Under the pieces are notes generated by a model. The model had not been told where the DNA came from. It searched no databases and saw only the letters and a list, made by a program, of their open reading frames with translations. A stretch of DNA of 64,000 bases from positions 248,001 through 312,000 of the forward strand of contig JAEUHN010000001.1 in the NCBI GenBank assembly GCA_016795365.1. The letters are read 5' to 3'. A program made the position numbers and the translations under genes. Position 1 is the stretch's first letter, and each line of letters opens with the position of its first letter. This DNA is from Verrucomicrobiaceae bacterium. GTDB taxonomy: Bacteria; Verrucomicrobiota; Verrucomicrobiia; Verrucomicrobiales; Verrucomicrobiaceae. Below are positions 9,833-18,154 of the stretch, piece after piece.

Positions 9833-10151
9833 GAAGGGACAAGGGAGCAGGCCTCCGAGGAGCCTGGTGGGTTCATGCCAGGACATGCGTGTCCTGGCTT
9901 TTGAGTTGCTGTCACCCGCCCGTTGAAACTGACCCGAAACAACGGGCGGGCTATGCAGGACCCATGCATGCGGATACCGGCCGCGCGCACAGGCCGCGCC
10001 ACAGCATGGCCATGACGGTGGGCTGTGGTGCAAAGGGGTGTAGACGCAGAACGACTTTGAAAGTCGCTGGCTGATGCATCGAGGCTCAAACTCAATGCGA
10101 GTGGGCTTCAAACCCAAGACGCCAAGTCACGTTTTGAAAACTCGTTCTACA
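9833..10151 (-). other. Structured leader with consecutive hairpins, no gene
   Basis: This 319-bp stretch upstream of the 1423-aa gene holds no convincing ORF but several inverted repeats. CGACTTT/AAAGTCG lies at 10052-10066. An 11-bp perfect stem CCCGCCCGTTG lies at 9915-9925 with 9940-9950. A 9-bp perfect stem GCCAGGACA lies at 9877-9898 with a 4-nt loop. An imperfect CAGGC/GCCTG dyad lies near 9849-9866. Read on the minus strand they stack between the small upstream gene and the start codon, as a terminator plus a folded 5' leader would. I recognise no known riboswitch family. Confidence 0.45.
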
Positions 10152-10538
10152 TCACGCAATTCCGCATCGTGGCGGTGGCGTGGGTGGCATGATAGAATGC
10201 TCGATCACGAGTTTATCCGTCGTGACAAAAGTATGGCTCGCCACCGGCGCTCTGATCACAATGACGGCGGCTGCTTGTGCAAAGAGTTCGATCTTCAGCT
10301 TCGCGGTCTTCTGCCTCGGATCTTTTTTCTCAGACTCGGTGCCCTTATTCACCACGCAGCACAGAGGACAGGGATGATCACCATCAAATGTCTGGCTCAA
10401 GCCCTGAGCGACCGACCCGGTCTTTAGCGAGTAACTGACTGCCATGGTCACCCACGCTGCCGATTGCAGCACGGCCCACTGAGCACCGATGGAAATCATC
10501 AGCGCGCTCACGAGCAGGAATCTGGCGAGGCGAATCAC
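10152..10538 (-). CDS. Small secreted/anchored protein with CPLCC motif (128 aa)
   Basis: The product starts with a hydrophobic signal or anchor segment (MIRLARFLLVSALMISIG). It carries DGDHPCPLCCVV near residues 53-62, followed by a lysine-rich KKDPRQKTAKLK stretch. The arrangement resembles short verrucomicrobial and proteobacterial exported proteins with a HPC-x-LC motif (DUF2946-like), some linked to metal handling, but similarity by eye is weak. It is the first gene on the minus strand upstream of the heme/propeller fusion and could share its transcript. Confidence 0.6.
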   Translation of the reverse strand: MIRLARFLLVSALMISIGAQWAVLQSAAWVTMAVSYSLKTGSVAQGLSQTFDGDHPCPLCCVVNKGTESEKKDPRQKTAKLKIELFAQAAAVIVIRAPVASHTFVTTDKLVIEHSIMPPTPPPRCGIA

Positions 10539-10580
10539 AGCTTCCCGATAAACAGCTTATGCGGCTTACGCAAGCATTTC

Positions 10581-10615
10581 GAAAACAACACAGCCGGAGA
10601 TTTCTCTCCGGCTGT
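10581..10615 (-). terminator. Rho-independent terminator after glutathione peroxidase gene
   Basis: A perfect 11-bp stem (ACAGCCGGAGA, 10590-10600, with 10605-10615) and a 4-nt loop are followed on the minus strand by TGTTTTC-rich sequence. It begins 29 bases past the peroxidase stop codon. Confidence 0.8.
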
Positions 10616-10643
10616 GCGCAAATAGAGGTGCGATGGGTGATAC

Positions 10644-11192
10644 CTATTTCTTGGCAAGCGCCTTCTCGATGGCCTCGACGACTTCGGGGGCGTCCACCTT
10701 GGTCTTCGGCTCGATGCGCATGATGGGCTTGCCATCGCGGCCGACGAGGAACTTGCCGAAGTTCCACTTCACGTCGCCAGGGAACGCCCCTTTCTTGCCC
10801 GTGAGCGCTTCATACAGCGGATGCTTGGGCTCGCCCTTCACCTGCACTTTGTCGAACATGGGGAAGGTCACGTTGTATTTGGTCGTGCAGAAGGTCTTCA
10901 CCTCCTCGTTGGTTCCCGGCTCCTGGCCGCCAAAGTCGTTGCAAGGGAAGCCCATGATCACAAGACCCTGGTCCTTGTATTTGCCGTAGGCCGCTTCGAG
11001 GTCCTTGTATTGAGGCGTGTTGCCGCATTTCGAGGCGACATTCACGATCAACAAAACCTTGCCGGCAAAGGCCTTCAGCGAGGTCTCCTTGCCGTCGATA
11101 TCCTTGAGCGGGATGTCTTTGAGAGCCTTTTGATTCTCCGCACCGATCACGGCGGTGGCGGCCATTAGAAGAGAGAGCAGAACGTATTTCAT
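10644..11192 (-). CDS. Exported glutathione peroxidase family protein (182 aa)
   Basis: This protein reduces hydrogen or lipid peroxides with a cysteine active site; bacterial members usually draw electrons from thioredoxin. Family motifs are NVASKCGNTPQY (peroxidatic Cys), FPCNDFGGQEPG (conserved Gln and second Cys) and WNFGKFLV (Trp/Asn of the catalytic tetrad). The start at 11192 is preferred because it opens a signal peptide ending near VIGAENQ; the frame is open to 11279 but that part looks non-coding. The protein therefore probably works outside the cytoplasm. It is divergent from the superoxide dismutase gene 117 bp away, which fits a shared role in envelope oxidative defence. Confidence 0.9.
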   Translation of the reverse strand: MKYVLLSLLMAATAVIGAENQKALKDIPLKDIDGKETSLKAFAGKVLLIVNVASKCGNTPQYKDLEAAYGKYKDQGLVIMGFPCNDFGGQEPGTNEEVKTFCTTKYNVTFPMFDKVQVKGEPKHPLYEALTGKKGAFPGDVKWNFGKFLVGRDGKPIMRIEPKTKVDAPEVVEAIEKALAKK

Positions 11193-11308
11193 GGGGCACA
11201 GAAGACGCACACGTCGTTCAGAACTTTTCAACCACATGATTGCGCGCTCAGTGAATCCACAAACGTAAGGGCCTTTCAAAATGACTCTCCTCCAACCTGC
11301 CTGAACTT

Positions 11309-12022
11309 ATGAACCGACGTTCCTTCATCACCACGACCGGCACAGCCGCCTTTGGCTCTCTCATCACCGCTCAACCAGCCCGCGCTGAAATTGCACTTCC
11401 AGCGCTGCCTTACACTCCTGCGGCGCTAGAGCCTCACATTGATGCCGAAACCATGGCCATTCATCATGGCAAGCATCATGCCGCCTACATCGCCAAGCTG
11501 AATGATGCTCTCAAGGCACTCAACCAGCCGGACGCCGATCCGCTCGACCTCATCACCAAGATCCCCTCGTTGGCCACTGACCAGCAGATGGCCGTTCGCA
11601 ATCATGGTGGTGGCCACGTGAATCACTCATGGTTTTGGAACTGGATGGCCCCGGCGGGCCGCGGCCCTTCGGGTCCCGATGGCAAGCTCGCAGCCAAGAT
11701 TCAGAGCGCCTTCGGCAGCATCGATGACTTCAAGAAGACGTTCAACGACGCCGCCACAAAGCGATTCGGCTCTGGCTGGGCCTGGTTGATTGTGAAATCA
11801 GACGGCACACTAACGGTTACATCCACCGCCAACCAAGACAACCCGCTGATGAAGGGCGTGGTGCCAGACTCCGATCTCGGAACTCCCGTTCTCGGCCTCG
11901 ATGTCTGGGAGCATGCCTACTACCTCAAATATCGCAACAAGCGCCCCGATTACATCTCCGCCTGGTGGAATGTCGTTAACTGGGCCGAGGTTAACAAGCT
12001 GGCAGCTGCTGCTGGCATCTAA
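11309..12022 (+). CDS. Fe/Mn superoxide dismutase with Tat signal (237 aa)
   Basis: The protein converts superoxide to peroxide and oxygen. Metal ligands are all present: His52 (IHHGKHH), His106 (HVNHSWFW), Asp198 and His202 (DVWEHAYY). The NQDNP sequence near 175-179 fits the Mn-type rather than Fe-type subgroup, although metal preference cannot be settled by sequence alone. An N-terminal twin-arginine motif (MNRRSFI) followed by a hydrophobic stretch and ARA indicates Tat export of a folded, metal-loaded enzyme. A tatA gene occurs at 38835. The peroxidase encoded divergently could remove the peroxide produced. Confidence 0.95.
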   Translation: MNRRSFITTTGTAAFGSLITAQPARAEIALPALPYTPAALEPHIDAETMAIHHGKHHAAYIAKLNDALKALNQPDADPLDLITKIPSLATDQQMAVRNHGGGHVNHSWFWNWMAPAGRGPSGPDGKLAAKIQSAFGSIDDFKKTFNDAATKRFGSGWAWLIVKSDGTLTVTSTANQDNPLMKGVVPDSDLGTPVLGLDVWEHAYYLKYRNKRPDYISAWWNVVNWAEVNKLAAAAGI

Positions 12023-12201
12023 CACTCGACTGATAGACAACGTCGGGGGCTAATTCGGTCTCCGGCATTATAGTATTTAGCCGGGCTGGGAGGGAGTCGC
12101 CATTTCCTCCAGCTTAGCAAAGGCTCACCACTCTCTGCACTTGTGAAGGATCAGGGACAAGGCGGCGTAGATTTGCGCGGCCTCTGTCCCGACTTCCCAG
12201 T

Positions 12202-13434
12202 ATGAAACCTCTTCCCGCTATCGGCTGGCTTGTATTGTTTACCCACGCTTCCGACGCACTGGCAGGCTCCGTCAACTTCGCGCACGACATCAAGCCGCTG
12301 CTCAACAAGCACTGCACGGCCTGCCACGGCGGTGTGAAGCAGGCGAGCAATCTGTCGCTGGTGTATCACAGCAAGGTCCTCGAACCCGCAAAGTCAGGGA
12401 AGATTCCTGTGGTGCCCGGCAACCTGGACAAATCAGAACTTATCGCGCGCATCATATCCATCGATGACGACGAAGTGATGCCGCCACCAAAGCACGGCAA
12501 GCGCCTGCCGGAGCGTGACAACGACTTACGGCCTCGGCAGCGAGAGCGACAACATTCCCGCTTTGTTGTGCTGCTGAGCGGCGGACAGAATCCCGATGCA
12601 GGCAAAGCCGCGTGGGGCAGCGGCTTTCTGCCCAGCGTATATCAAGGCGTGCAATGCCGCAGTGAAGGCGATCCGTGCTGAATCTATCAAATCCTCCATG
12701 CATCAATCGCAGTGTGCGCGGCAGTGTGATTGGTGCGTTGAAGAATATCAACCAGCGCACCTACGAGCAGCTCGGCGACACCGAGACCATCACACGCATC
12801 GCGCAGTATGAGATGGCCTTCCGCACGCAAATGTCTGCGAGCGAGGCAATGGACATTACGCAGGAGCCGAAGCACATCCACGAGATGTATGGCACCGAGC
12901 CGGGGAAGGAGAGCTTCGCCAACAACTGCCTGCTTGCGCGTCGGCTCATCGAGCGTGGCGTGCGTTTCGTGCAGCTCTTCGACTGGGTGTGGGATCATCA
13001 CAGCGGTCTCGATGATGCCTTGCCCAAAAAAGTGCCAGCAGGTGGATAAGCCGATGACCTCGCTGCTAAACGATCTCGAACAACGCGGCCTGCTCGAAGA
13101 CACGCTCGTCGTTTGGAGCGGTGAACTCGGACGCACACCAATGCAGGAGAATCGTGGTGGTGTCGCCGCCAAGTCGCCGGTCCGTGATCATCATGTCGAT
13201 GCCTATTCGTTGTGGCTCGCTGGTGGCGGCATCAAGGGCGGCATGAGCTACGGCGAGACGGACGAGATCGGCTACAACGCGGTGATCGACAAAGTGCTCG
13301 CCCGCGACCTGCACGCCACGATCCTGCATCAGCTCGGCATTGATCACCTGAAACTCACCTATCCGCATCAAGGTCTCAACCAGCGCATCGTGGGCGTGAA
13401 GCCGTGCCGCGTGATCAACGAGATCCTGTCGTGA
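12202..13434 (+). pseudogene. Chimeric remnant: PSD1-type cytochrome c head joined to DUF1501 tail, three frameshifts
   Basis: The first about 105 codons encode a signal peptide and a planctomycete-type cytochrome c domain (CTACHGG heme site, [17 protein letters not shown]). Near 12515-12530 the sequence switches to the C-terminal half of a DUF1501 (sulfatase-like) protein, normally a separate gene. Three single-base shifts then break the frame. One base is missing near 12566, between DNIPA and FVVLLSGG. One is missing near 12673, between CRSEGDP and VLNLSNPP. One extra A lies in a run of six at 13029-13034, between DDALPKK and CQQVDKPM. Conserved DUF1501 pieces ([36 protein letters not shown]) are legible across frames to the stop at 13432. 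A deletion presumably fused two neighbouring genes and decay followed. Confidence 0.85.
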
Positions 13435-13468
13435 ACCCAGACAGCCCGGAAAGATTCCTCGTGAGGCA

Positions 13469-14056
13469 TCACAGCTGATGCTTCAAGTAGTGCTCGATAC
13501 CATTGAGAAACATCTGCACGGCCACCATCACGAGAAGCATGCCCATCAGCCGCTCCACAGCGAGAGAGCCCTTCTCCTTGAGAATCCGTGCAATCGAAGG
13601 GGCACACAAAAGAACAGCGGCCGTGATGCTCCATGCAATGAGCAACGCAACCAGCCAGCGGCCCATCTGCTCAGGGTGAGCACTCACCAGCACAAGGAGC
13701 GTTGCCAGCACCGACGGTCCTGCCACCATCGGCGTTGCGAGCGGCACAATGAAGGGCTCCACGATGGGCTCGTCATCATGCCGCGATGTTGGGAAGATCA
13801 TTCTAATCGCGATCAAGAACAGCACGATGCCTCCGCTGATGAACAACGCCTCCTGCTTGAGATGCAACAGTCCAAGCAGCCAAGGCCCTGCGAAGAGAAA
13901 CACGATCAGAATCACGAGGGCGATGACGAGTTCACGAGCGATCACCCTCAAGCGACGCTCCTGCGGCACGGAACGAAGGCTTGCAACAAACGTCGCCACA
14001 TTGCCCAACGGGTCCATGATGGTCAGAAGCAGCAAGGTTGCCGAAAGGGTGTCCAT
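13469..14056 (-). CDS. MarC family integral membrane protein (195 aa)
   Basis: This is a six-helix inner-membrane protein of the MarC/UPF0056 family, whose biochemical role is not settled. Typical features are IMDPLGNVATFVA near residues 13-25, VPLATPMVAGPSVLATLL in the middle and a C-terminal MGMLLVMVAVQMFLNGI helix. Length matches the family (about 200 aa). The start at 14056 is taken because residues upstream in the same frame overlap the preceding gene and are hydrophilic. It lies 11 bp after the DUF3472-like gene on the same strand. Confidence 0.9.
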   Translation of the reverse strand: MDTLSATLLLLTIMDPLGNVATFVASLRSVPQERRLRVIARELVIALVILIVFLFAGPWLLGLLHLKQEALFISGGIVLFLIAIRMIFPTSRHDDEPIVEPFIVPLATPMVAGPSVLATLLVLVSAHPEQMGRWLVALLIAWSITAAVLLCAPSIARILKEKGSLAVERLMGMLLVMVAVQMFLNGIEHYLKHQL

Positions 14057-14067
14057 GACAAACGCGG

Positions 14068-15009
14068 TTACGGTTCTGGGCGGACCTTCAGTCCCTGAAG
14101 TGGAATGTCGTGACGACGACGAGTCTCGTCGCGTTTGAAGATTGGCCCCACCTCCACCACACATGCCTCACCCTCTGCTTTGATCCAGGCGCAGTCCGGG
14201 GAATCTTGCGGAGGCTTGTCCGGGTAGTAGGCACGTGCCGCTTTGAGCGCCACCTTCTGGCCATTCAGGCGAGGCCAGCCAAAAGTCACGTTCACCTTGG
14301 GGATGCCAGACTTCGGAATCTTCGCGGTGCTATACACTTCCACGAAGGCAGAATGCTTGGCCCAAAAGGTGAAATCCGTGCCCTCAAATCGCAGGCCTCC
14401 CACTTCATGCACCGCGCCTGCGGCATCCCGAATGGAACAGGTGAACCAAGTGCAATCCACGCCCTTCACTTTCTCCGTCGCACCCTTGGTCACGCACCAG
14501 GTATAAGTGCCCTTCGTCCACGCAAACGGCCGGCGCACGCTGGCGAACTCACCCTCATAACCTGCACTCTCCACAAGGCAATCCTCCGCCGCCGTGCGGA
14601 CGTGATCGAGGCCGATGGGAGTGGTCTTGTCGCTCGACCAGCGGGAGAAGATGCCGCCCTTGCCGCGATGCACACGCTCGCGGCTCTCTTTGTTTGCCCA
14701 GCCATTGATGTTTGTCTGGATGCCTCCGTAAAACTGCAAGCCATTGATTTGCGCAATTCCGCAGGGCGAGATGTAGAGATTGTAGTCGCTCGGCACATCT
14801 CGATCGACCGTCACCTCCATCTCAAATGACGTGAAGTGCTCCACCGGTTGCTGAAAATCCCACCAGATATTGGCCACATGCCAAGGTGAACCGGGCAATT
14901 TTACTCCTGCCGCCTTTGCCATCTCTTCAGGAGATGGTTGTTGGCAGAGATCCTCGGCATTCGCAACGGCAGTGCTAAAGAACAGAGCAAAAAGAAGATA
15001 GGTTCTCAT
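14068..15009 (-). CDS. Secreted protein, DUF3472-like (313 aa)
   Basis: An 18-residue signal peptide (ending VANAED) leads into a soluble beta-rich protein with several cysteines. FYGGIQTN (about 93-100) and GGIFSRW (about 118-124), followed by alternating Trp/Tyr strands, resemble the YFGMQVNS and IIFSVWD motifs in the adjacent DUF3472 protein, so the two may be distant paralogues. DUF3472 proteins are extracellular and of unknown role. The gene reads toward marC with an 11-bp gap and follows the 405-aa DUF3472 gene by 70 bp. Confidence 0.65.
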   Translation of the reverse strand: MRTYLLFALFFSTAVANAEDLCQQPSPEEMAKAAGVKLPGSPWHVANIWWDFQQPVEHFTSFEMEVTVDRDVPSDYNLYISPCGIAQINGLQFYGGIQTNINGWANKESRERVHRGKGGIFSRWSSDKTTPIGLDHVRTAAEDCLVESAGYEGEFASVRRPFAWTKGTYTWCVTKGATEKVKGVDCTWFTCSIRDAAGAVHEVGGLRFEGTDFTFWAKHSAFVEVYSTAKIPKSGIPKVNVTFGWPRLNGQKVALKAARAYYPDKPPQDSPDCAWIKAEGEACVVEVGPIFKRDETRRRHDIPLQGLKVRPEP

Positions 15010-15079
15010 GAGATGGTCAGAAAGAGGTCGTAAGGAGACCGTGAATCAATGAGGCGTGCACGTTTGGTATCCGTTTCCA

Positions 15080-16297
15080 TCAGGGTTGTTCGAAGTGAGG
15101 TGCGACCTCTGACGCTCGACGCGTGAACGGTTGACCATACTTCGTGAAGCCCTCAACGAAGCCGCCGTGCGATAGGAAGAACTTGCCGTTCTCAACGCCC
15201 ATGAAGCGATCGAGGCGTGCTGACTTGCCGGTCGGATCGTGGCTGAACTTTGCTTCGAGCAACTCGGACCACTGCCCCTTCGTGTCAGCAGTCCACTGCG
15301 GACCGTAGAGCGCCTTGCGCTGGAGATGACCGTTGCTGCCGCCGAAGTTTTCACTGAACGAATGCAGTCCGCGCAGCAGCTTGCCATCCTTCGGTGCGCG
15401 GAAGCTGGCGATCAGCATCCAGCTTTGTTTCTCGGAATGAAACCAGTAGCCCGAGTAGATCGTGTGCGTGCCGTCGGCCTTCGCAGTGACGACAAATTTC
15501 TGCGCCTCGCCCGTCTTCCACGGATACAAGAGATGGGAGTGTCCGCCGGTGCCTTCGTTGCCGAACACGCTCGCCTCGACGCCCTCACCTTTGCCGAGGA
15601 GTTGCGTCTGGTCATCGGTCGCCACCGCGCTGCGGTCCTTCGCGCCCTGCCCCGCACCCGAGTCCCACACGGAGAAGATGATGCGCCGCTCCGTGTCCGA
15701 GTTCACCTGCATGCCGAAGTAGCCGCGCGAGAAGCCGCAGACCATGTAGAAAGTGTAAACGGGATCCTTCACCGCTGTGACCTCGTTGTAGAACATCGCC
15801 ACCTCCGCGTCCTTCGGCGTCGGATACGCGAGATGCACCGAGGCCGCATTGCGGCGCGGCTCCAGGTTGAAGTGCGCATCCGCCACCGCCTCACCATCGA
15901 GCACCAGCGCGTCCACGGCTTCGACTTCATCGCTCGCACGTGACAACTCGAACTTCGTGTAGCCTGCCTTCGCGATCGTGAAGCTGCCGAAGTTCGCAAC
16001 GCCGTTGTTCACCGCTGCATCGTGCGATTCGCTATTCACCGCGAGCTTCAGCTTCACGCCATCCTTCGCCTTCACAGCCACGGATGCGGTGAATGCTCCC
16101 GCAGCCTTCAGCTCGCCAAACCACAGCACATGCTGGGCCTTGTCGCTCCAGCCCGAGATGCCGTTGTCCTTCGACACACGCATCGCATCGGGGTTAGGAT
16201 CGGTGTAGGCGGTAAACGCAGGCACACGAAGCTCCGCCATCAATGGCGCACACAAACCAACCAGAGAGAAAAAAAACAAAGGAACGATGCGGGTCAT
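15080..16297 (-). CDS. Secreted DUF5077/DUF3472 protein (405 aa)
   Basis: After a signal peptide (MTRIVPLFFFSLVGL to APLMAEL) an N-terminal beta-sandwich of about 115 residues (DUF5077-like) precedes a DUF3472 domain. The second domain is marked by YFGMQVNS, RRIIFSVWDSG, GGHSHLLYPW and GYWFHSE. The start at 16297 is chosen for the signal peptide; the 13 codons upstream in frame are polar. The family is common in Bacteroidota and Planctomycetota-Verrucomicrobiota, with an extracellular, possibly carbohydrate-related role that is not demonstrated. It follows the sialidase-SGNH gene by 35 bp and is probably co-transcribed with it. Confidence 0.8.
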   Translation of the reverse strand: MTRIVPLFFFSLVGLCAPLMAELRVPAFTAYTDPNPDAMRVSKDNGISGWSDKAQHVLWFGELKAAGAFTASVAVKAKDGVKLKLAVNSESHDAAVNNGVANFGSFTIAKAGYTKFELSRASDEVEAVDALVLDGEAVADAHFNLEPRRNAASVHLAYPTPKDAEVAMFYNEVTAVKDPVYTFYMVCGFSRGYFGMQVNSDTERRIIFSVWDSGAGQGAKDRSAVATDDQTQLLGKGEGVEASVFGNEGTGGHSHLLYPWKTGEAQKFVVTAKADGTHTIYSGYWFHSEKQSWMLIASFRAPKDGKLLRGLHSFSENFGGSNGHLQRKALYGPQWTADTKGQWSELLEAKFSHDPTGKSARLDRFMGVENGKFFLSHGGFVEGFTKYGQPFTRRASEVAPHFEQP

Positions 16298-16332
16298 AAG
16301 GGAATGGATTGAGGGTCGAGCAGCATCGTCAA

Positions 16333-18120
16333 TCACGGTGCCAGCATCTCGCTGATCTTAGGCTCAATGGCTTTGGCCCAAATGTCATAGCCCTTCGCGC
16401 TGAGGTGCAGGAGGTCGGGCATGATGTCCTTGTTCACAGTGCAGTCTTTGTTCGTCAGCTTCGCACCGATGTCGATGAACTCGGCGCGCATCGTCGCGGC
16501 ACGACGGCGCACGGTGAGGCTGATCTCTTCGCAGCGTTTGCGCACGGAATCGTTCGCATCAGGACCGCGTGGGAAGATGGCGTGCAGCAGGATCTTTGCG
16601 CTCGGCGCTTTGAGATGAATGAGCTTCACGATCTCCTCCACGCCAGCGGCAATCTGTGCAGACGTGGCTTCGCTGTGGCGGGCGTTGTTGGTTCCGATGA
16701 GCAGCACGACGAGCTTCGGATGCACGTTGTCGAGTTCACCGTGATCGAGCCGCCAGAGCACATGCTGCGTGCTGTCGCCGCCGAAGCCGAGGTTGATCGC
16801 CTTGCGATTCGCGAAGTGCTCTTTCCACACGTCTTTGCCCGCGACTTCCCAGTTCTGCGTGATGGAGTCACCGAGGAAGACGATGTCGGCTCCGGCTTTG
16901 ATCTCCTCCAGCTTCTGTTCGTGCCGCGTCATCCACCAGCCGAACTTGCCAGCGCGTTCGCTGCGTGACTCGGGCACGGTGGCGTAGTTCACGTCACACG
17001 TGAGCCAGTCGATGCCGAAGCGCGCGAAGGCGATGCGCTTGTAGTTGTCCGCCTCGAAGAGCACGCCCACGCGTCCATCGGCGAGACGCGTCGGCACGCT
17101 GTAAGCGAAGCCACCGGCATACAGCTCGCGCTTGATCGGGAAGGTCGCGCCATCGTCGAGACTGAGATAGACCGTGCCGTGATCGCGCTTGTTACTGTCC
17201 GGGCCGGTGTGAAGAATTTTGCCCATGCCGCTGCCGTCATCAAAGGAGTAGCGCAGCACGCCGGCCATGCAGCTCGGGTCGCGGATGTCGGTAATGTCAC
17301 GCACGGTGTTCCAAGTCGATCCGCCATCGTAACTCGTCGCCGTCTTGCGCACTCGTGCGCCGGCGAACTGGCGACTGTCGATGCGCACGCCGCCCGCGTT
17401 CAGCTCCACCATCTGCACCTCGTTCACCTGGCTGCGCGTCTTCATCTTCGCATCGGGCAGCATGGCTCCGGGCGCGTCCTTGCCGTAGCTCCATGTTTTG
17501 CCCGCATCATCGCTGAAGACCGCGAAGTTCTGCCACTGCCAGAACGGACCTTCATTGAAGGGAATGATGATGCGTCCTTTCTGAGGGCCGCGTGTGAGTT
17601 GAATGCCAACACCGGGACCGCTGCAAATCGTCGTCGCACGCTCGGGACGTTTGGTGGTGGCGGTAACATCAAGCGGCTTGCTCCAGGTCACGCCGTCATC
17701 ATCGGACCACACCAGCAGGTTGCGATAGATGTTCGGGCCTTCGAGCCCGGTTGCGGTCTCCTTGCTCGATTCGTGAAGGTTCGCCGGGATGCGCTGATAC
17801 ATCAGGAAGACGCGACCGCCCTGCTGCTCGACTACAGCGGTGGGGTTGTTCAGCGAGTTCGCACCGTCATCATGGATGAGCTTCAGTGCGCTCCACGTCG
17901 CGCCGCCATCGGTGCTGCGCTTCGTGACGATGTCGTTCTCGCTCTGATCCCCGAGCGTCTTCCGCGCCTCCGCAAAGGCGAGCACGCTGCCTTGCTTCGT
18001 GACGACCACGGAGGGAATGCGGATCGCCGGGTAGCCGTCTTTGCCAGGGACGAAGACATCGAAGAAGTCAGGCTCGGCGAAGGCGAGCGTGGCCGCGGTG
18101 AGGAAGAGCAGGAACTTCAT
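16333..18120 (-). CDS. Sialidase (BNR) fused to SGNH/GDSL esterase (595 aa)
   Basis: This is a secreted two-domain enzyme. The start at 18120 opens a signal peptide ending TLAFAEP. Residues 20-390 are an exo-sialidase propeller with the RIP motif (Arg34), an Asp-bearing loop (SENDIVTKRS), Asp boxes (STDGGATWS, SDDDGVTWS, SDDAGKTWS, SYDGGSTWN), a NEVQMVEL glutamate, further arginines and GFAYSVP carrying the likely nucleophilic Tyr. Residues 395-595 are an SGNH hydrolase with GDSITQNW (block I Ser, about 414), GFGGDST (block II), GTNNA (block III) and DLLHLSAKGY (block V Asp/His). The pairing suggests removal of O-acetyl groups together with cleavage of terminal sugars, but substrates are inferred. 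It lies 34 bp downstream of kbl. Confidence 0.85.
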   Translation of the reverse strand: MKFLLFLTAATLAFAEPDFFDVFVPGKDGYPAIRIPSVVVTKQGSVLAFAEARKTLGDQSENDIVTKRSTDGGATWSALKLIHDDGANSLNNPTAVVEQQGGRVFLMYQRIPANLHESSKETATGLEGPNIYRNLLVWSDDDGVTWSKPLDVTATTKRPERATTICSGPGVGIQLTRGPQKGRIIIPFNEGPFWQWQNFAVFSDDAGKTWSYGKDAPGAMLPDAKMKTRSQVNEVQMVELNAGGVRIDSRQFAGARVRKTATSYDGGSTWNTVRDITDIRDPSCMAGVLRYSFDDGSGMGKILHTGPDSNKRDHGTVYLSLDDGATFPIKRELYAGGFAYSVPTRLADGRVGVLFEADNYKRIAFARFGIDWLTCDVNYATVPESRSERAGKFGWWMTRHEQKLEEIKAGADIVFLGDSITQNWEVAGKDVWKEHFANRKAINLGFGGDSTQHVLWRLDHGELDNVHPKLVVLLIGTNNARHSEATSAQIAAGVEEIVKLIHLKAPSAKILLHAIFPRGPDANDSVRKRCEEISLTVRRRAATMRAEFIDIGAKLTNKDCTVNKDIMPDLLHLSAKGYDIWAKAIEPKISEMLAP

Positions 18121-18154
18121 GGGTGCAGTAGTGCGGACGCTTTGCGGGAGTCTT

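Noticed and set aside
9833-10117. N-terminal extension of the heme/propeller protein by 95 residues
   Set aside because: The extension has no coding character and covers the hairpin-rich leader; the internal ATG at 9832 starts a good signal peptide.
13463-13486. Imperfect hairpin at the MarC stop as a terminator
   Set aside because: The stem overlaps the coding end, has a mismatch and no T-run on either strand.
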